This document shows positions 6,536-13,328 of a stretch of DNA of 49,220 nucleotides, piece by piece. Origin of the DNA: a virus. Where the stretch lies: positions 1 to 49,220 of the IMG/VR virus record IMGVR_UViG_3300030107_004314; one strand, 5' to 3'. The notes beneath the pieces were generated by a model that was given only the letters and a program-made list of their open reading frames with translations, was not told the DNA's origin and searched no databases. The position numbers were made by a program, and so were the translations under genes. How positions within the stretch are numbered: the stretch's first letter is position 1; every line of letters starts with the position of its first letter.

Positions 6536-6697
6536 CTAGGTGAGGATGTGGTGAATTAAGAGGAAGGTGATACAGATACAAGCAGCGTACAGCTGGAGTT
6601 GTATCCTTTTGATTGTTTCTTCCCTTGTCTCCAGTAGGCAGATTGCTTCCGTAAGGATTTCATCTTTCCTACTGGATTCAGTAGTGGAGTGAGTCAT
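6536..6697 (-). CDS. small membrane protein, 53 aa
   Basis: ATG at 6697 overlaps the stop of the upstream gene (ATGA), TAG at 6538-6536. A charged N-terminal helix (STTESSRKDEILTEAICLLE) is followed by a C-terminal hydrophobic segment (LYAACICITFLLIHHIL, residues ~36-52), giving a tail-anchored topology. Coupled to the gene before and almost abutting the gene after. Function unknown. Confidence 0.6.
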   Translation of the reverse strand: MTHSTTESSRKDEILTEAICLLETREETIKRIQLQLYAACICITFLLIHHILT

Positions 6698-7122
6698 TCA
6701 GGATCTACTGGACTTATGTAAAAGGTTGGATCATTTTCAGCAACACCTGTGTCTTGCTCTAACTCTTGTTCAGTTCTGAGATCCTTTGCCATTCTTTTTG
6801 TTTCTAAAGAGTATGTCCAGTTTGCTCTTGCTTTTAGCTGTACTGCATAGCCATTTTTAATACAATCTAATTTTTCTTTAGCTTGCATATTTGAGTTGAC
6901 CATGTAGTTAGCTATCTGTTTTGAAAGCTTGTCGTATGGCTTTCTTATTTCTTCATCAAAAGTTTTGATTTGTTCTCTCATCTTGTGATGTTGTTCTAGT
7001 AAGGATTGAATAGAAGCTTGTGATAGTTTCTGTTCTCCTTCATAACTAACAACTGTTCTGTCAATATGAGGTACAGCTGGGATTGCTGTCTTTGTTTTCT
7101 TTGTTGATTTAGAGGAGGTCAT
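6694..7122 (-). CDS. hypothetical helical protein, 142 aa
   Basis: The basic, Thr/Lys-rich N-terminus (TSSKSTKKTKTAIP) precedes a helical region (LSQASIQSLLEQHHKMREQIKTFDEEIRKPYDKLSKQIANYM) and an acidic end. The central helix resembles phage proteins found beside recombination genes, but I cannot assign it. A CACACACA tract lies 6 bases before the ATG. Confidence 0.6.
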   Translation of the reverse strand: MTSSKSTKKTKTAIPAVPHIDRTVVSYEGEQKLSQASIQSLLEQHHKMREQIKTFDEEIRKPYDKLSKQIANYMVNSNMQAKEKLDCIKNGYAVQLKARANWTYSLETKRMAKDLRTEQELEQDTGVAENDPTFYISPVDPE

Positions 7123-7138
7123 AAGTAAGTGTGTGTAA

Positions 7139-7870
7139 TTAAGAGCCAGTTAAGGCACGAGTGGGAGAAGTTACGCCCTCGGTCTGCTTACGCAGTCCCA
7201 CACCTTGGGCAGCATCCTGGCCTTCATGGTGACCATGTCCAGCACTGTAACGACTGGTTGAACTGCGAATATCAGGATACTTTTCCAGCATGAATGATAG
7301 TGCAGCCTTTTGCTCTCGTTGGTTATGTTCAACCACTACAAGGGCTGGCTGATTCTCTTGACTTGTCTCTTGAGATTCTTGAATCTTTTTAAGTTCAACT
7401 AATCGTTTGTTTATTGCAAGAGCAAATCCTTTACGGAAGTTTGCACGAAACGATCTTGGAGTATGCTTGTTTTCTTTCTTCGCTTGCTTCGATAGTCTTT
7501 CCATTTCATCAATCAAATACTCAGAGTACAATTCGATCTGAATTTGATTTGATTTACTGGCTATAATTTTTAATTGTTTTCCATCTAAGCGATCATTATC
7601 TATCATTAAGACTCCGTTGTAATACTTAGCGACTGCTGCAATGAGTCTGTAAATTGCTATGTCTCTTTTCTTATATGTTTTTCCAAAAGATGTTTCAATA
7701 ATTACATCTAATTCTGGATCAAAGTCAGCAGTAATATCCTGCTTAGCTACTCCATGTTGCACACATAATGTTTCGAACTTTTGAATTGCAACTGCTGCTT
7801 CATTAGCATTAGAGCTTTTAGAAAGTCGTAGTAACTTAGCTAGTTTTGATTTGATCTCATTTATATTCAT
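7139..7870 (-). CDS. DUF2786-containing protein, 243 aa
   Basis: The start MNINEIKSKLAKLLRLSKSSNANEAAVAIQKFETLCVQHGV is a clear DUF2786 N-domain: a helical pair with the 'LLaLAxSxNxxEAxxAxxKAxxLxxxygl' pattern. The middle (residues ~70-130) is the mixed alpha/beta second part of such proteins, and the Gly/His-rich C-terminus (RYSAGHGHHEGQDAAQG) matches the family's usual G-rich end. The family is widespread in phages and mobile elements with no proven function. It overlaps the gene upstream by 4 bases (ATGA). Confidence 0.78.
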   Translation of the reverse strand: MNINEIKSKLAKLLRLSKSSNANEAAVAIQKFETLCVQHGVAKQDITADFDPELDVIIETSFGKTYKKRDIAIYRLIAAVAKYYNGVLMIDNDRLDGKQLKIIASKSNQIQIELYSEYLIDEMERLSKQAKKENKHTPRSFRANFRKGFALAINKRLVELKKIQESQETSQENQPALVVVEHNQREQKAALSFMLEKYPDIRSSTSRYSAGHGHHEGQDAAQGVGLRKQTEGVTSPTRALTGS

Positions 7871-8085
7871 GACTCTTCCTCCGCAGATTCAAATCTTTCT
7901 TCACAATCGGTTCCTTTTTGAGAGATGATGTCTCTAGTAACAGCATGTTCTCTATAGTTTTTCAAATTATCTAGCTCATAATCTCCATCTTCTAATCCTT
8001 GGAGAGCATTGTCACGTGCTTCTTTTGTATTGAATTCAATCCAGCCATTGTCATGGGTGTAGTAATGGATAAAGAATCTAGTCAT
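7867..8085 (-). CDS. small acidic protein, 72 aa
   Basis: A strand-rich first half (TRFFIHYYTHDNGWIEFNTKEARDNALQGLEDGDYEL) resembles a ferredoxin-like unit, followed by an acidic tail (DCEERFESAEEES). Overlaps with both neighbours make it part of a coupled trio (7139-8324). Acidity would suit a host-protein binder, which is a guess. Confidence 0.6.
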   Translation of the reverse strand: MTRFFIHYYTHDNGWIEFNTKEARDNALQGLEDGDYELDNLKNYREHAVTRDIISQKGTDCEERFESAEEES

Positions 8086-8324
8086 TACTTATCCTCCTCG
8101 AAACTCTTTTCAAATCCTTCAGAGTCTTCCTTAGCTCTACTGAATAGATGGCAGGTCAAAGCACATACAGAATTGAAATGTTCTTCATTTTTTAATTCTT
8201 CTCTGTAAGAATCAATTAGAACTGTGCCTTGATGAGTCAGTTCAATGAAGTTTTCTTTAGCATTTACTTCAGTTACATAAGGTAAAAGAGAGAATACCTT
8301 ATCTCGTAATTCTTTTGATGTCAT
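8085..8324 (-). CDS. hypothetical protein, 79 aa
   Basis: Helix-strand-helix pattern (SKELRDKVFSLLPYVTEVNAKENFIELTHQGTVLIDSYREEL), acidic C-terminus. A single base is shared with the next gene. The leader carries ACACACACA 15 bases upstream of the ATG. No family recognised. Confidence 0.6.
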   Translation of the reverse strand: MTSKELRDKVFSLLPYVTEVNAKENFIELTHQGTVLIDSYREELKNEEHFNSVCALTCHLFSRAKEDSEGFEKSFEEDK

Positions 8325-8364
8325 TTAATTGGGTGGTGATGTGTGTGTAAGAAAGGTAAGATTG

Positions 8365-8607
8365 TTAATCTTCCTTTGCAAGCCTTTGTCTCAAAGCTTT
8401 ACGTATAAAGTCAGCCCCTGGATCGTCTATTAAATCAAATAGATTCATCATTTCAGGTGATGTGCGACACATATGTTCAAGGTGATCTAAGCCAAGTTTG
8501 ACGCATTGCTGCATCAGTTCTTTTCCTTCTTTCTCATCGCCTCTTTCATAAGCTTTTTCTCCTTCGATTCTTAAAGCGTCAAGGAGTTGTGGAGTGAAGT
8601 CAGTCAT
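8365..8607 (-). CDS. hypothetical helical protein, 80 aa
   Basis: All-helical and acidic (PQLLDALRIEGEKAYERGDEKEGKELMQQCVKLGLDHLEHM), with a TPR-like spacing of residues in the middle. Preceded by the longest AC tract in the window (8613-8625). No family recognised. Confidence 0.6.
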   Translation of the reverse strand: MTDFTPQLLDALRIEGEKAYERGDEKEGKELMQQCVKLGLDHLEHMCRTSPEMMNLFDLIDDPGADFIRKALRQRLAKED

Positions 8608-8612
8608 TAATT

Positions 8613-8625
8613 TGTGTGTGTGTGT
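8613..8625 (-). promoter_or_regulatory. AC-repeat leader (longest example)
   Basis: On the coding (minus) strand this reads ACACACACACACA and lies 5 bases before the ATG at 8607, where no Shine-Dalgarno exists. Nine other starts in the block have a shorter copy. It could act in translation initiation or as a transcript-processing or promoter element; sequence alone cannot decide. Confidence 0.5.
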
Positions 8626-8632
8626 GTTTAAT

Positions 8633-8824
8633 TTAGTCAGAGTCTTTTAGCCAAGGCATCATTCTTATATCTTTGAAATATTCATAAGGCTCTTGTTCTA
8701 AAGCAGCCTTGAAGAGAGCAATCATGTCTGTAACTTTGATTGGATCATTAGCATTTGTTTTGCGTTGTCCAAGACTCTCAATTACGTACTTGATTTGATC
8801 ATCTGTGAGTAAGGTTTGCTTCAT
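8633..8824 (-). CDS. hypothetical protein, 63 aa
   Basis: Reads like a small helical bundle (LLTDDQIKYVIESLGQRKTNANDPIKVTDMIALFKAALEQEP), with a C-terminal YFKDIRMMPWLKDSD. The ATG shares a base with the stop of the upstream gene (TAATG). No family recognised. Confidence 0.6.
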   Translation of the reverse strand: MKQTLLTDDQIKYVIESLGQRKTNANDPIKVTDMIALFKAALEQEPYEYFKDIRMMPWLKDSD

Positions 8825-9006
8825 TAATCCTCTTCCTTTGCAGGGTATTTTTCAGGGTGCAATTCAAATTCTATTAGTTTTGCTAGTCGAGCAGGTTGAA
8901 TGTGTAGATCTCTAGCAGCCTTTTCTAATAGTGCTGTCTTGATTAGTTCAAGAGAAGTTCTTGTGAACTCAAGAGGGATGATGTCAGTTGGTGATTTGGT
9001 TTTCAT
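8824..9006 (-). CDS. hypothetical helical protein, 60 aa
   Basis: ATG 9006 (MKTKSPTDI) is preferred because it overlaps the stop of the gene upstream as ATGA; a frame extension to 9024 would overlap more. Helical core (LELIKTALLEKAARDLHIQPARLAKLIEFELHP) could be a small helix-turn-helix, but this is weak. No family recognised. Confidence 0.55.
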   Translation of the reverse strand: MKTKSPTDIIPLEFTRTSLELIKTALLEKAARDLHIQPARLAKLIEFELHPEKYPAKEED

Positions 9007-9239
9007 GGTTGGCATTGGCTCCAATAGCTGTCAAGTGTGTAAGGCATTTTAGATCGCTCTTCCTTTTGAGCGTTGATGATAGTTTGATACTTTTCCTTTT
9101 CTTTGTCGTTGATCAATGATACATAACGCTGTATCACTTCTTCTAATAGCATGACATCGCAGTGACAGGCTTTGATTAGTTGAGTGGAGAAAGATTCATT
9201 CATCGAATCCATAGGATGATCAGGACTAACTGTATCCAT
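9003..9239 (-). CDS. hypothetical acidic helical protein, 78 aa
   Basis: Start set at ATG 9239 (MDTVSPDHPMDSMNESF); an in-frame GTG at 9251 is the alternative. Helical (LIKACHCDVMLLEEVIQRYVSLINDKEKEKYQTIINAQKEE), with C-H-C near residue 27. It is the first gene after the gap that carries the hairpin array. Confidence 0.5.
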   Translation of the reverse strand: MDTVSPDHPMDSMNESFSTQLIKACHCDVMLLEEVIQRYVSLINDKEKEKYQTIINAQKEERSKMPYTLDSYWSQCQP

Positions 9240-9354
9240 AATGCTAGACACTTATACATTGTCCAGCCTTTTTTAATACTTAAGTTATCATTTCTCATAA
9301 GGTTCTTGGTTTAGTTAGATAATTGTCTTTGGTGGTACTGGAGAGAACAAATTA

Positions 9355-9543
9355 TTACTTGTCTAGTATGTTTAGTTCATATATAAGGTGAATAACTTTG
9401 ATACTTACCATTACATAGAAGCTATACATAATAATCATGCCGATTTTGTTATGTCTGGAACCTCGTCTGTAGCTGTGGCATCCTACTGGTCCTCGATCCC
9501 AACCATCAACCATATAGTCTGTGGTTTTAAGTTCTTTGATCAT
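9355..9543 (-). CDS. possible small membrane protein, 62 aa
   Basis: MIKELKTTDYMVDGWDRGPV... has a charged, Gly/Arg-rich first half and a hydrophobic second half (KIGMIIMYSFYVMVSIKVIHLIY). No Shine-Dalgarno, and it is isolated between two gaps, so it might not be expressed. It ends where the hairpin array begins on the other side. Confidence 0.4.
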   Translation of the reverse strand: MIKELKTTDYMVDGWDRGPVGCHSYRRGSRHNKIGMIIMYSFYVMVSIKVIHLIYELNILDK

Positions 9544-9577
9544 GAGTTTAAAAACCAGGAAAAAGTTTAAATTAATA

Positions 9578-9602
9578 GATAGTTCTTAATCGTTGAACTA
9601 TC
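9578..9602 (+). ncRNA. hairpin element, copy 0 (no upstream module)
   Basis: Stem GATAGTTC (9578-9585) pairs with GAACTATC (9595-9602) around loop TTAATCGTT. It is followed by AAGCGAT like the other copies, but the upstream CCCAATCATC module is missing, so it is a partial or divergent copy. Strand is a working choice (see findings). Confidence 0.6.
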
Positions 9603-9652
9603 AAGCGATAGGGCTGAGTCGTGCTGATACGCGAAGAGGGGAAGTGGATTCC

Positions 9653-9720
9653 CAATCATCACTACGTAGAGCTTGATCGAGTTGAAAGTAGTTCTTAATC
9701 GTGGAACTACTAAGCGATTG
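9653..9720 (+). ncRNA. hairpin element, copy 1
   Basis: P2 hairpin AGTAGTTC (9687-9694) with GAACTACT (9704-9711), loop TTAATCGTG. Outer pairing CAATC (9653-9657) with GATTG (9716-9720). TACG (9663-9666) can pair with CGTG (9700-9703) in the loop through one G-U, giving a pseudoknot. Conserved linker CTTGATCGAGTTGAA. Confidence 0.7.
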
Positions 9721-9792
9721 AGGCGTTTCGTTTGGAACCGCGTGGCAAAACAATGAGTCGAGACGAGGTGAGCCAAAATGAGTTAGAAATCC

Positions 9793-9860
9793 CAATCATC
9801 ACCACGAAGGGCTTGATCGAGTTGAAGTCAGTTCTTAATCGTGGAACTGACAAGCGATTG
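9793..9860 (+). ncRNA. hairpin element, copy 2
   Basis: P2 hairpin GTCAGTTC (9827-9834) with GAACTGAC (9844-9851), loop TTAATCGTG. Outer pairing CAATC (9793-9797) with GATTG (9856-9860). CACGA (9803-9807) is complementary to TCGTG (9839-9843) in the loop. After the element, ACCGTA and TGCGGT can form a further stem. Confidence 0.72.
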
Positions 9861-9952
9861 AGTGGAACCGTAGCGAGACGAAATGCGGTGAGATGTGCGA
9901 AGATGCAGGGCATCAATACGAGCCGAAAAGAATCGAATTGAAGCAAGTATCC

Positions 9953-10018
9953 CAGTCATAACCACGTAGGGTGTAACTGAGTTGAAGCTAGTTCTATCGT
10001 GGAACTAGCAAGCGATTG
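9953..10018 (+). ncRNA. hairpin element, copy 3
   Basis: P2 hairpin GCTAGTTC (9987-9994) with GAACTAGC (10002-10009), loop shortened to TATCGTG. Outer pairing CAGTC (9953-9957) with GATTG (10014-10018) keeps a G-U in place of A-U. CACG (9963-9966) is complementary to CGTG (9998-10001). The linker is more diverged (GTGTAACTGAGTTGAA). Confidence 0.7.
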
Positions 10019-10101
10019 AATAGGGTTGTGACGCATAGCAGCGAGCGTAAATGAAACGACCTGCATCGAGTAGGACTTACACCTAATGGATGCCTAAACA
10101 T

Positions 10102-10596
10102 TTACTCATCAGGTGGAGTTAACTTAGGCATCATCCCTCCTTGTAGAGCTTGTTTCCTTGCTCCTTCTGCTGACGCTGCAATAAATGCATGTCTACTTTG
10201 ATGCCCACGTAATTCATCCCTCTGATACTTACTCAGATTTGCTTCATCAACATTTCTAAAAAGTTTTCTAGTAATCTTTTTATGTTGACGTTGCTTTGAG
10301 TTAGCTTTCTTATTCAGGTACTCAACTGCTTCAGCATCAGTGAGGATACGTAGATTACCAGACTCTTGTTTGATAACTAGAGGTTTGTTAATCAGATCTC
10401 TCATATCTTCTAACCAAGCTTTAACTTTTAAAGTCTGGAAAGGTTCAGCCGATGCTGGCATGATAGTGACTTCTTTCTTATCAAAAAGGATTGAATACAT
10501 TTCCAATACCTTTTGATAGTCAATCAATTCACCTTTCTGAATATCACGCCAAGCGATACCAGCAATTTCTAATGGGACTTCGTTTGGATTTTTCAT
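10102..10596 (-). CDS. hypothetical basic protein, 164 aa
   Basis: ATG 10596 (MKNPNEVPLEIAG) overlaps the upstream stop as ATGA, so I prefer it to a longer frame beginning at 10653. The first ~95 residues look like a folded alpha/beta domain (IAGIAWRDIQKGELIDYQKVLEMYSILFDKKEVTIMP). The C-terminal half is basic (KKANSKQRQHKKITRKLFRNVDEANLSKYQRDELRGHQSRHAF), as for nucleic-acid binding. It is coupled to the 214-aa gene upstream, so the two probably work together. Confidence 0.62.
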   Translation of the reverse strand: MKNPNEVPLEIAGIAWRDIQKGELIDYQKVLEMYSILFDKKEVTIMPASAEPFQTLKVKAWLEDMRDLINKPLVIKQESGNLRILTDAEAVEYLNKKANSKQRQHKKITRKLFRNVDEANLSKYQRDELRGHQSRHAFIAASAEGARKQALQGGMMPKLTPPDE

Positions 10597-11237
10597 GAGA
10601 GTTCGATTTCCTCGATTTGGTTTACTTGAAAACGTCCATAGCGTGGCCGCCATGTACCAAGACCAGCAGATTTGCCAGCCATAACGCAGATCTTTTTAAG
10701 GTCTGATACTTCTAACAGTTCCGTATTCAAATTCAATTCATAAGTGCATAGCCAGCCAGCTGGAATACAAATACGATTTACCCACACTCCCCTACTGGTA
10801 CTAGCAGCATGTTGGAGCTTTGGTTCACGACTGTTAAACATTTCAACAGCATCCTTTGGACCATCAAATTCAATTTCAGGATTACTGTAAACAATGATCG
10901 CTGACTTTGAAGTTTTACCTAGCTTCCAGTTGGTAGCAGCATCACGCAAACTACGTTGGAAGTTAGCTCCTGGCAGGTAGGGTGTACTGAAACCATCGAA
11001 GGCAACTGTGTTGTCCTCAGGGTCTACGATGCATGTCCCTTCTTCTTTCCAGTAGCCAGAGTAAAGCCAATCAAGAGTACGTACTACACGATGTACATCA
11101 TCTGTCTTGGCCTTACCCTTCTTATCAGTAAATTGTTTCTTCTGTTTTGCTGGCTCTCCTAAAGGATCGGAGTATTCAACATTGGATAACATGAGAGGGG
11201 CTGTTCCCTCTACTGTCACTGAGTAAGTTTTGTTCAT
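10593..11237 (-). CDS. conserved phage protein with TAPLMLSN and GTWRPRYGRF motifs, 214 aa
   Basis: The N-terminal YSVTVEGTAPLMLSN...DPL and the C-terminal KSAGLGTWRPRYGRFQVNQIEEIE fit a phage/plasmid family I remember as 'VtI.G.tPLLmh...' to 'G.G.wRPrfGRF.V'. The order of motifs, and the middle YLPGANFQRSLRDAATNWKL, recall the RRM-like folds of Cas7/RAMP proteins ('PGSSLRGALR'), but the link is a resemblance only. Function unknown. The leader holds ACACACACACAC (11245-11256) and no Shine-Dalgarno. Confidence 0.6.
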   Translation of the reverse strand: MNKTYSVTVEGTAPLMLSNVEYSDPLGEPAKQKKQFTDKKGKAKTDDVHRVVRTLDWLYSGYWKEEGTCIVDPEDNTVAFDGFSTPYLPGANFQRSLRDAATNWKLGKTSKSAIIVYSNPEIEFDGPKDAVEMFNSREPKLQHAASTSRGVWVNRICIPAGWLCTYELNLNTELLEVSDLKKICVMAGKSAGLGTWRPRYGRFQVNQIEEIELS

Positions 11238-11342
11238 TGAGTTGGTGTGTGTGTGTTCAGAGTGGGACTTACATCACAGTAGTGAATGCCAAGGATTTCT
11301 GTTGTATTAAATGATTGTCATTGGAGTCAAGTTCATTACAAG
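11238..11342. other. gene-free gap, 105 bp
   Basis: It holds the AC tract of the downstream gene (11245-11256). I find no ORF, terminator or hairpin in the rest. Confidence 0.5.
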
Positions 11343-11819
11343 TTAGGTAAATACCATCTCCCCTAGTGGGACTGTGTCTCTGCACATAGGAGTATCAAAG
11401 ACAAGCCACTGAGACTCAAGAGCGTTCTGTTCCATTTGACCTCGTTGATCGGGTTGGAAATACCATTTGCCAGCCTGTCTTTGGGCAAACTCCTTCATTA
11501 CTTTCTGTTCTTTCTTCTTATACCTTTTGAAAAAGTATAAGGCACTAGAAATTTTAACCAGTTGAGTATGTTTCTCATGCTCTGAGACTTTGCTTAGAGC
11601 ACCATGAAGACAGCAATGTTCAAAGTCTTCTGCTGATATTCCTTTATCTACTGAGAAGAAATCATCATAGGCAATCTGTTCACCATCTTGGAAGGTAGCA
11701 ATGTAATTCTGAGCTACCCAAAACCCCTCAATGTTATGAGAGTCTTTGAAGTAAAGATCAATATCTTCAAGATCCTCTACCTTTGTAGGTATTTTGGATT
11801 TCTTATTGTTCTTTGTCAT
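11343..11819 (-). CDS. hypothetical protein, 158 aa
   Basis: Mixed fold with aromatic clusters (IDLYFKDSHNIEGFWVAQNYIATFQDGEQIAYDDFF) and C-terminal WLVFDTPMCRDTVPLGEMVF. It has a good Shine-Dalgarno (AAAGGAG) 6 bases before the ATG as well as an upstream ACACACACA tract, so the two signals can coexist. No family recognised. Confidence 0.62.
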   Translation of the reverse strand: MTKNNKKSKIPTKVEDLEDIDLYFKDSHNIEGFWVAQNYIATFQDGEQIAYDDFFSVDKGISAEDFEHCCLHGALSKVSEHEKHTQLVKISSALYFFKRYKKKEQKVMKEFAQRQAGKWYFQPDQRGQMEQNALESQWLVFDTPMCRDTVPLGEMVFT

Positions 11820-11898
11820 GGTTGACTCCTTTGTGTGTGTACTGATTGTGACAAACGAATTAATTCAGAGTTGAATTTTCGTGCGAAAGACCAAAAGA

Positions 11899-12414
11899 TT
11901 AGTCATCCCAGTTGATGTCAGTAAGATCCCCTACCTCATCAGGAGCACATTCATCTGACCACTCCCATGTAAGAAACTGATACCCTTTCTCTTTGCGTAA
12001 GTAATGAAAGATCTCATCTGGAGGACACCAAGGTGTTTGAAAGTCAAGGATGAGCATGTTGTTTGCTACCTGATGTTCGACATCAACATCATGTGTATCC
12101 CATTTGGTTCCCCAATGCTTTCGACACCAGTCATACCAACGATCATCATTCCTTCCACTACTAGGCCAGTTCCACCAGACTTCTTCTTCACCATTAGCAA
12201 GCTTCATGACTTTCTTTTCTGGTAGCTCACCTTTCTTTGCTTTGACTTCACCTTGAGAGTCTCTTATGTCCTCTGAAGCAGGTGTGTTAGGCCAGTCAGG
12301 TTGAGGTACAAGAGTATTGAATGGTCTCTTAGCCTCGAAGATGTCTGCTAGTTCTTTAAGCTTGCTAGGGTCGTCATGAGTGAGCATGACTGAGTTGCTG
12401 ATCCAATTAGGCAT
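11899..12414 (-). CDS. YubB/DUF1281-like ferredoxin-like protein, 171 aa
   Basis: ATG 12414 begins MPNWISNSVML, the hallmark N-terminus of this plasmid/phage family ('MPNWCSN'). Later come WYDWCRKHWGTKWDTHDV and LDFQTPWCPPDEIFHYLRKE, matching the family's 'nWGTKWdv...f.TaWsPP' core. The C-terminus is acidic (ECAPDEVGDLTDINWDD). The fold is ferredoxin-like and the role unknown. A GGAGG site lies 7 bases before this ATG; the frame extends to 12471 but would overlap the upstream gene. Confidence 0.8.
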   Translation of the reverse strand: MPNWISNSVMLTHDDPSKLKELADIFEAKRPFNTLVPQPDWPNTPASEDIRDSQGEVKAKKGELPEKKVMKLANGEEEVWWNWPSSGRNDDRWYDWCRKHWGTKWDTHDVDVEHQVANNMLILDFQTPWCPPDEIFHYLRKEKGYQFLTWEWSDECAPDEVGDLTDINWDD

Positions 12415-12583
12415 TAGTTTCCTCCTCGATTGAGTGAACAGTTTGTGTGTCGTAATCTGTGAATTCATCACAGTGATCTATAGAACCATCTTTGATAGCG
12501 TTTAAAGCTTCTTCTTTTGAGTCTGCTTCTACTATGTAATCGAAGAATTGATTACATTGCATTGTGATTTCATAAACAGTCAT
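12407..12583 (-). CDS. small acidic protein, 58 aa
   Basis: Start at ATG 12583 (MTVYEITMQCNQFFDYIVEADSKEEALNAI), sharing one base with the upstream stop (TAATG). The pattern 'Y-EI...V-A-S-EEAL' is that of a short ferredoxin-like domain common in phage ORFs. Acidic (DHCDEFTDYD...EEE). It overlaps the next gene by 8 bases. Confidence 0.62.
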   Translation of the reverse strand: MTVYEITMQCNQFFDYIVEADSKEEALNAIKDGSIDHCDEFTDYDTQTVHSIEEETNA

Positions 12584-12975
12584 TAGTTTTCTCCTCTGAT
12601 AGTGAAAGTTTTCCATCCGTCTGGAGTAAAGACATAGAGATACTCACAGTCCATACCACTCCAGAATTTAATAGCTTCTCTCTTTGAGAGGCTGATTCTA
12701 GGCTTACATTGTGACCAACTGTCACCTCTTTCTTTGTGATACAAGGGCTGCGGTTCCCTTGCCTCTGCGAAGTAACCACGTCCTCCTGTTAACCAAGTTG
12801 ATCTTGTCTCAAGTGAGGACATATTCCCTTTCTTTATCAGTTGAACCACTGATGTCTTGTCCTTGTACTTCTTTAACTCTTTCTCTTTGATCCTTGGCTC
12901 GCCATCCCAGTGACAGTAGACAGCTTTGATTCTTCCTGAAGGCATTACGTAGCCTATTGCTGATCGTGTACTCAT
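12583..12975 (-). CDS. conserved phage 'YCHWDG' protein, 130 aa
   Basis: MSTRSAIGYVMPSGRIKAVYCHWDGEP...ELKKY...VVQLIKKGNMSSL is a signature I know from many phages and cyanophages ('TRS.Ig......i..vYCHWDGY'). The C-terminus ends in a strand-rich YLYVFTPDGWKTFTI. Function not established to my knowledge. It has a strong ribosome site (AGGAGGAATC) before the ATG at 12975. Confidence 0.82.
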   Translation of the reverse strand: MSTRSAIGYVMPSGRIKAVYCHWDGEPRIKEKELKKYKDKTSVVQLIKKGNMSSLETRSTWLTGGRGYFAEAREPQPLYHKERGDSWSQCKPRISLSKREAIKFWSGMDCEYLYVFTPDGWKTFTIRGEN

Positions 12976-12983
12976 GATTCCTC

Positions 12984-13289
12984 CTATGTATATGAAGCAG
13001 CATCTTGTGCTGGATCATAATCATCATCTTCATCCTCCTCACGTATCCATTCAACAGGTGAGCCAACTGCAATCTCACCTCCCTCCCCATCAGGCTCTCC
13101 TTCGAAGTAGAAGTCCCTTACATCTATTGCGTGTTGCTTGAGAGACTCTACTGATTCTTCATACTCAGTAGGTATGCACTCATCTCCATAGTTGTAGCGA
13201 CCTCTCTGTAAGTCTTTCTTTTCAAGTTCTTCGATATGCTTGACAAAATCTTCTGTGAGTTTCCAGATGTCTTTGTAGGTTGTTTCCAT
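12984..13289 (-). CDS. very acidic protein, 101 aa
   Basis: Asp/Glu-rich throughout (FEGEPDGEGGEIAVGSPVEW, IREEDEDDDYDPAQDAAS), with a helical first half (YKDIWKLTEDFVKHIEELEKKD). The high negative charge recalls phage DNA-mimic or inhibitor proteins, but no family is recognised. CACACACA lies 11 bases upstream of the ATG. Confidence 0.6.
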   Translation of the reverse strand: METTYKDIWKLTEDFVKHIEELEKKDLQRGRYNYGDECIPTEYEESVESLKQHAIDVRDFYFEGEPDGEGGEIAVGSPVEWIREEDEDDDYDPAQDAASYT

Positions 13290-13328
13290 GATTAGATAAT
13301 TGTGTGTGCTGGTGGTGAGAGGTCAGGA

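Larger units (their letters stand above)
9544..10101. repeat. 558-bp gene-free array of four related ~110-160-bp units
   Basis: No convincing protein gene lies here. Short ORFs on both strands are made of repeat sequence. Conserved blocks per unit are CCCAATCATCACCACG, CTTGATCGAGTTGAA, the covarying hairpin and AAGCGATTGA. Between them lie variable tails rich in GCGAG and ACGA words. Hairpin starts are 109, 140 and 160 bp apart. The base composition is more G+C-rich than the flanking coding regions. Confidence 0.8.

Noticed and set aside
9567-9946. Several short ORFs on both strands in the hairpin array
   Set aside because: They are built from the repeated hairpin units, change frame between units and have no ribosome sites. 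Covariation points to RNA or DNA structure, not protein.
9567-10020. CRISPR array
   Set aside because: Repeats are not identical, the stem sequence itself varies, intervals differ (109, 140, 160 bp) and conserved blocks extend into the 'spacers'. No cas genes are present.
9567-10020. Integron attC-like sites
   Set aside because: Folded hairpins are present but no GTTRRRY core, no integrase and no cassette ORFs.
11840-11898. Terminator after the YubB-like gene
   Set aside because: A short AATTCA/TGAATT hairpin exists on the minus strand but lacks a T-run, so it is too weak to call.
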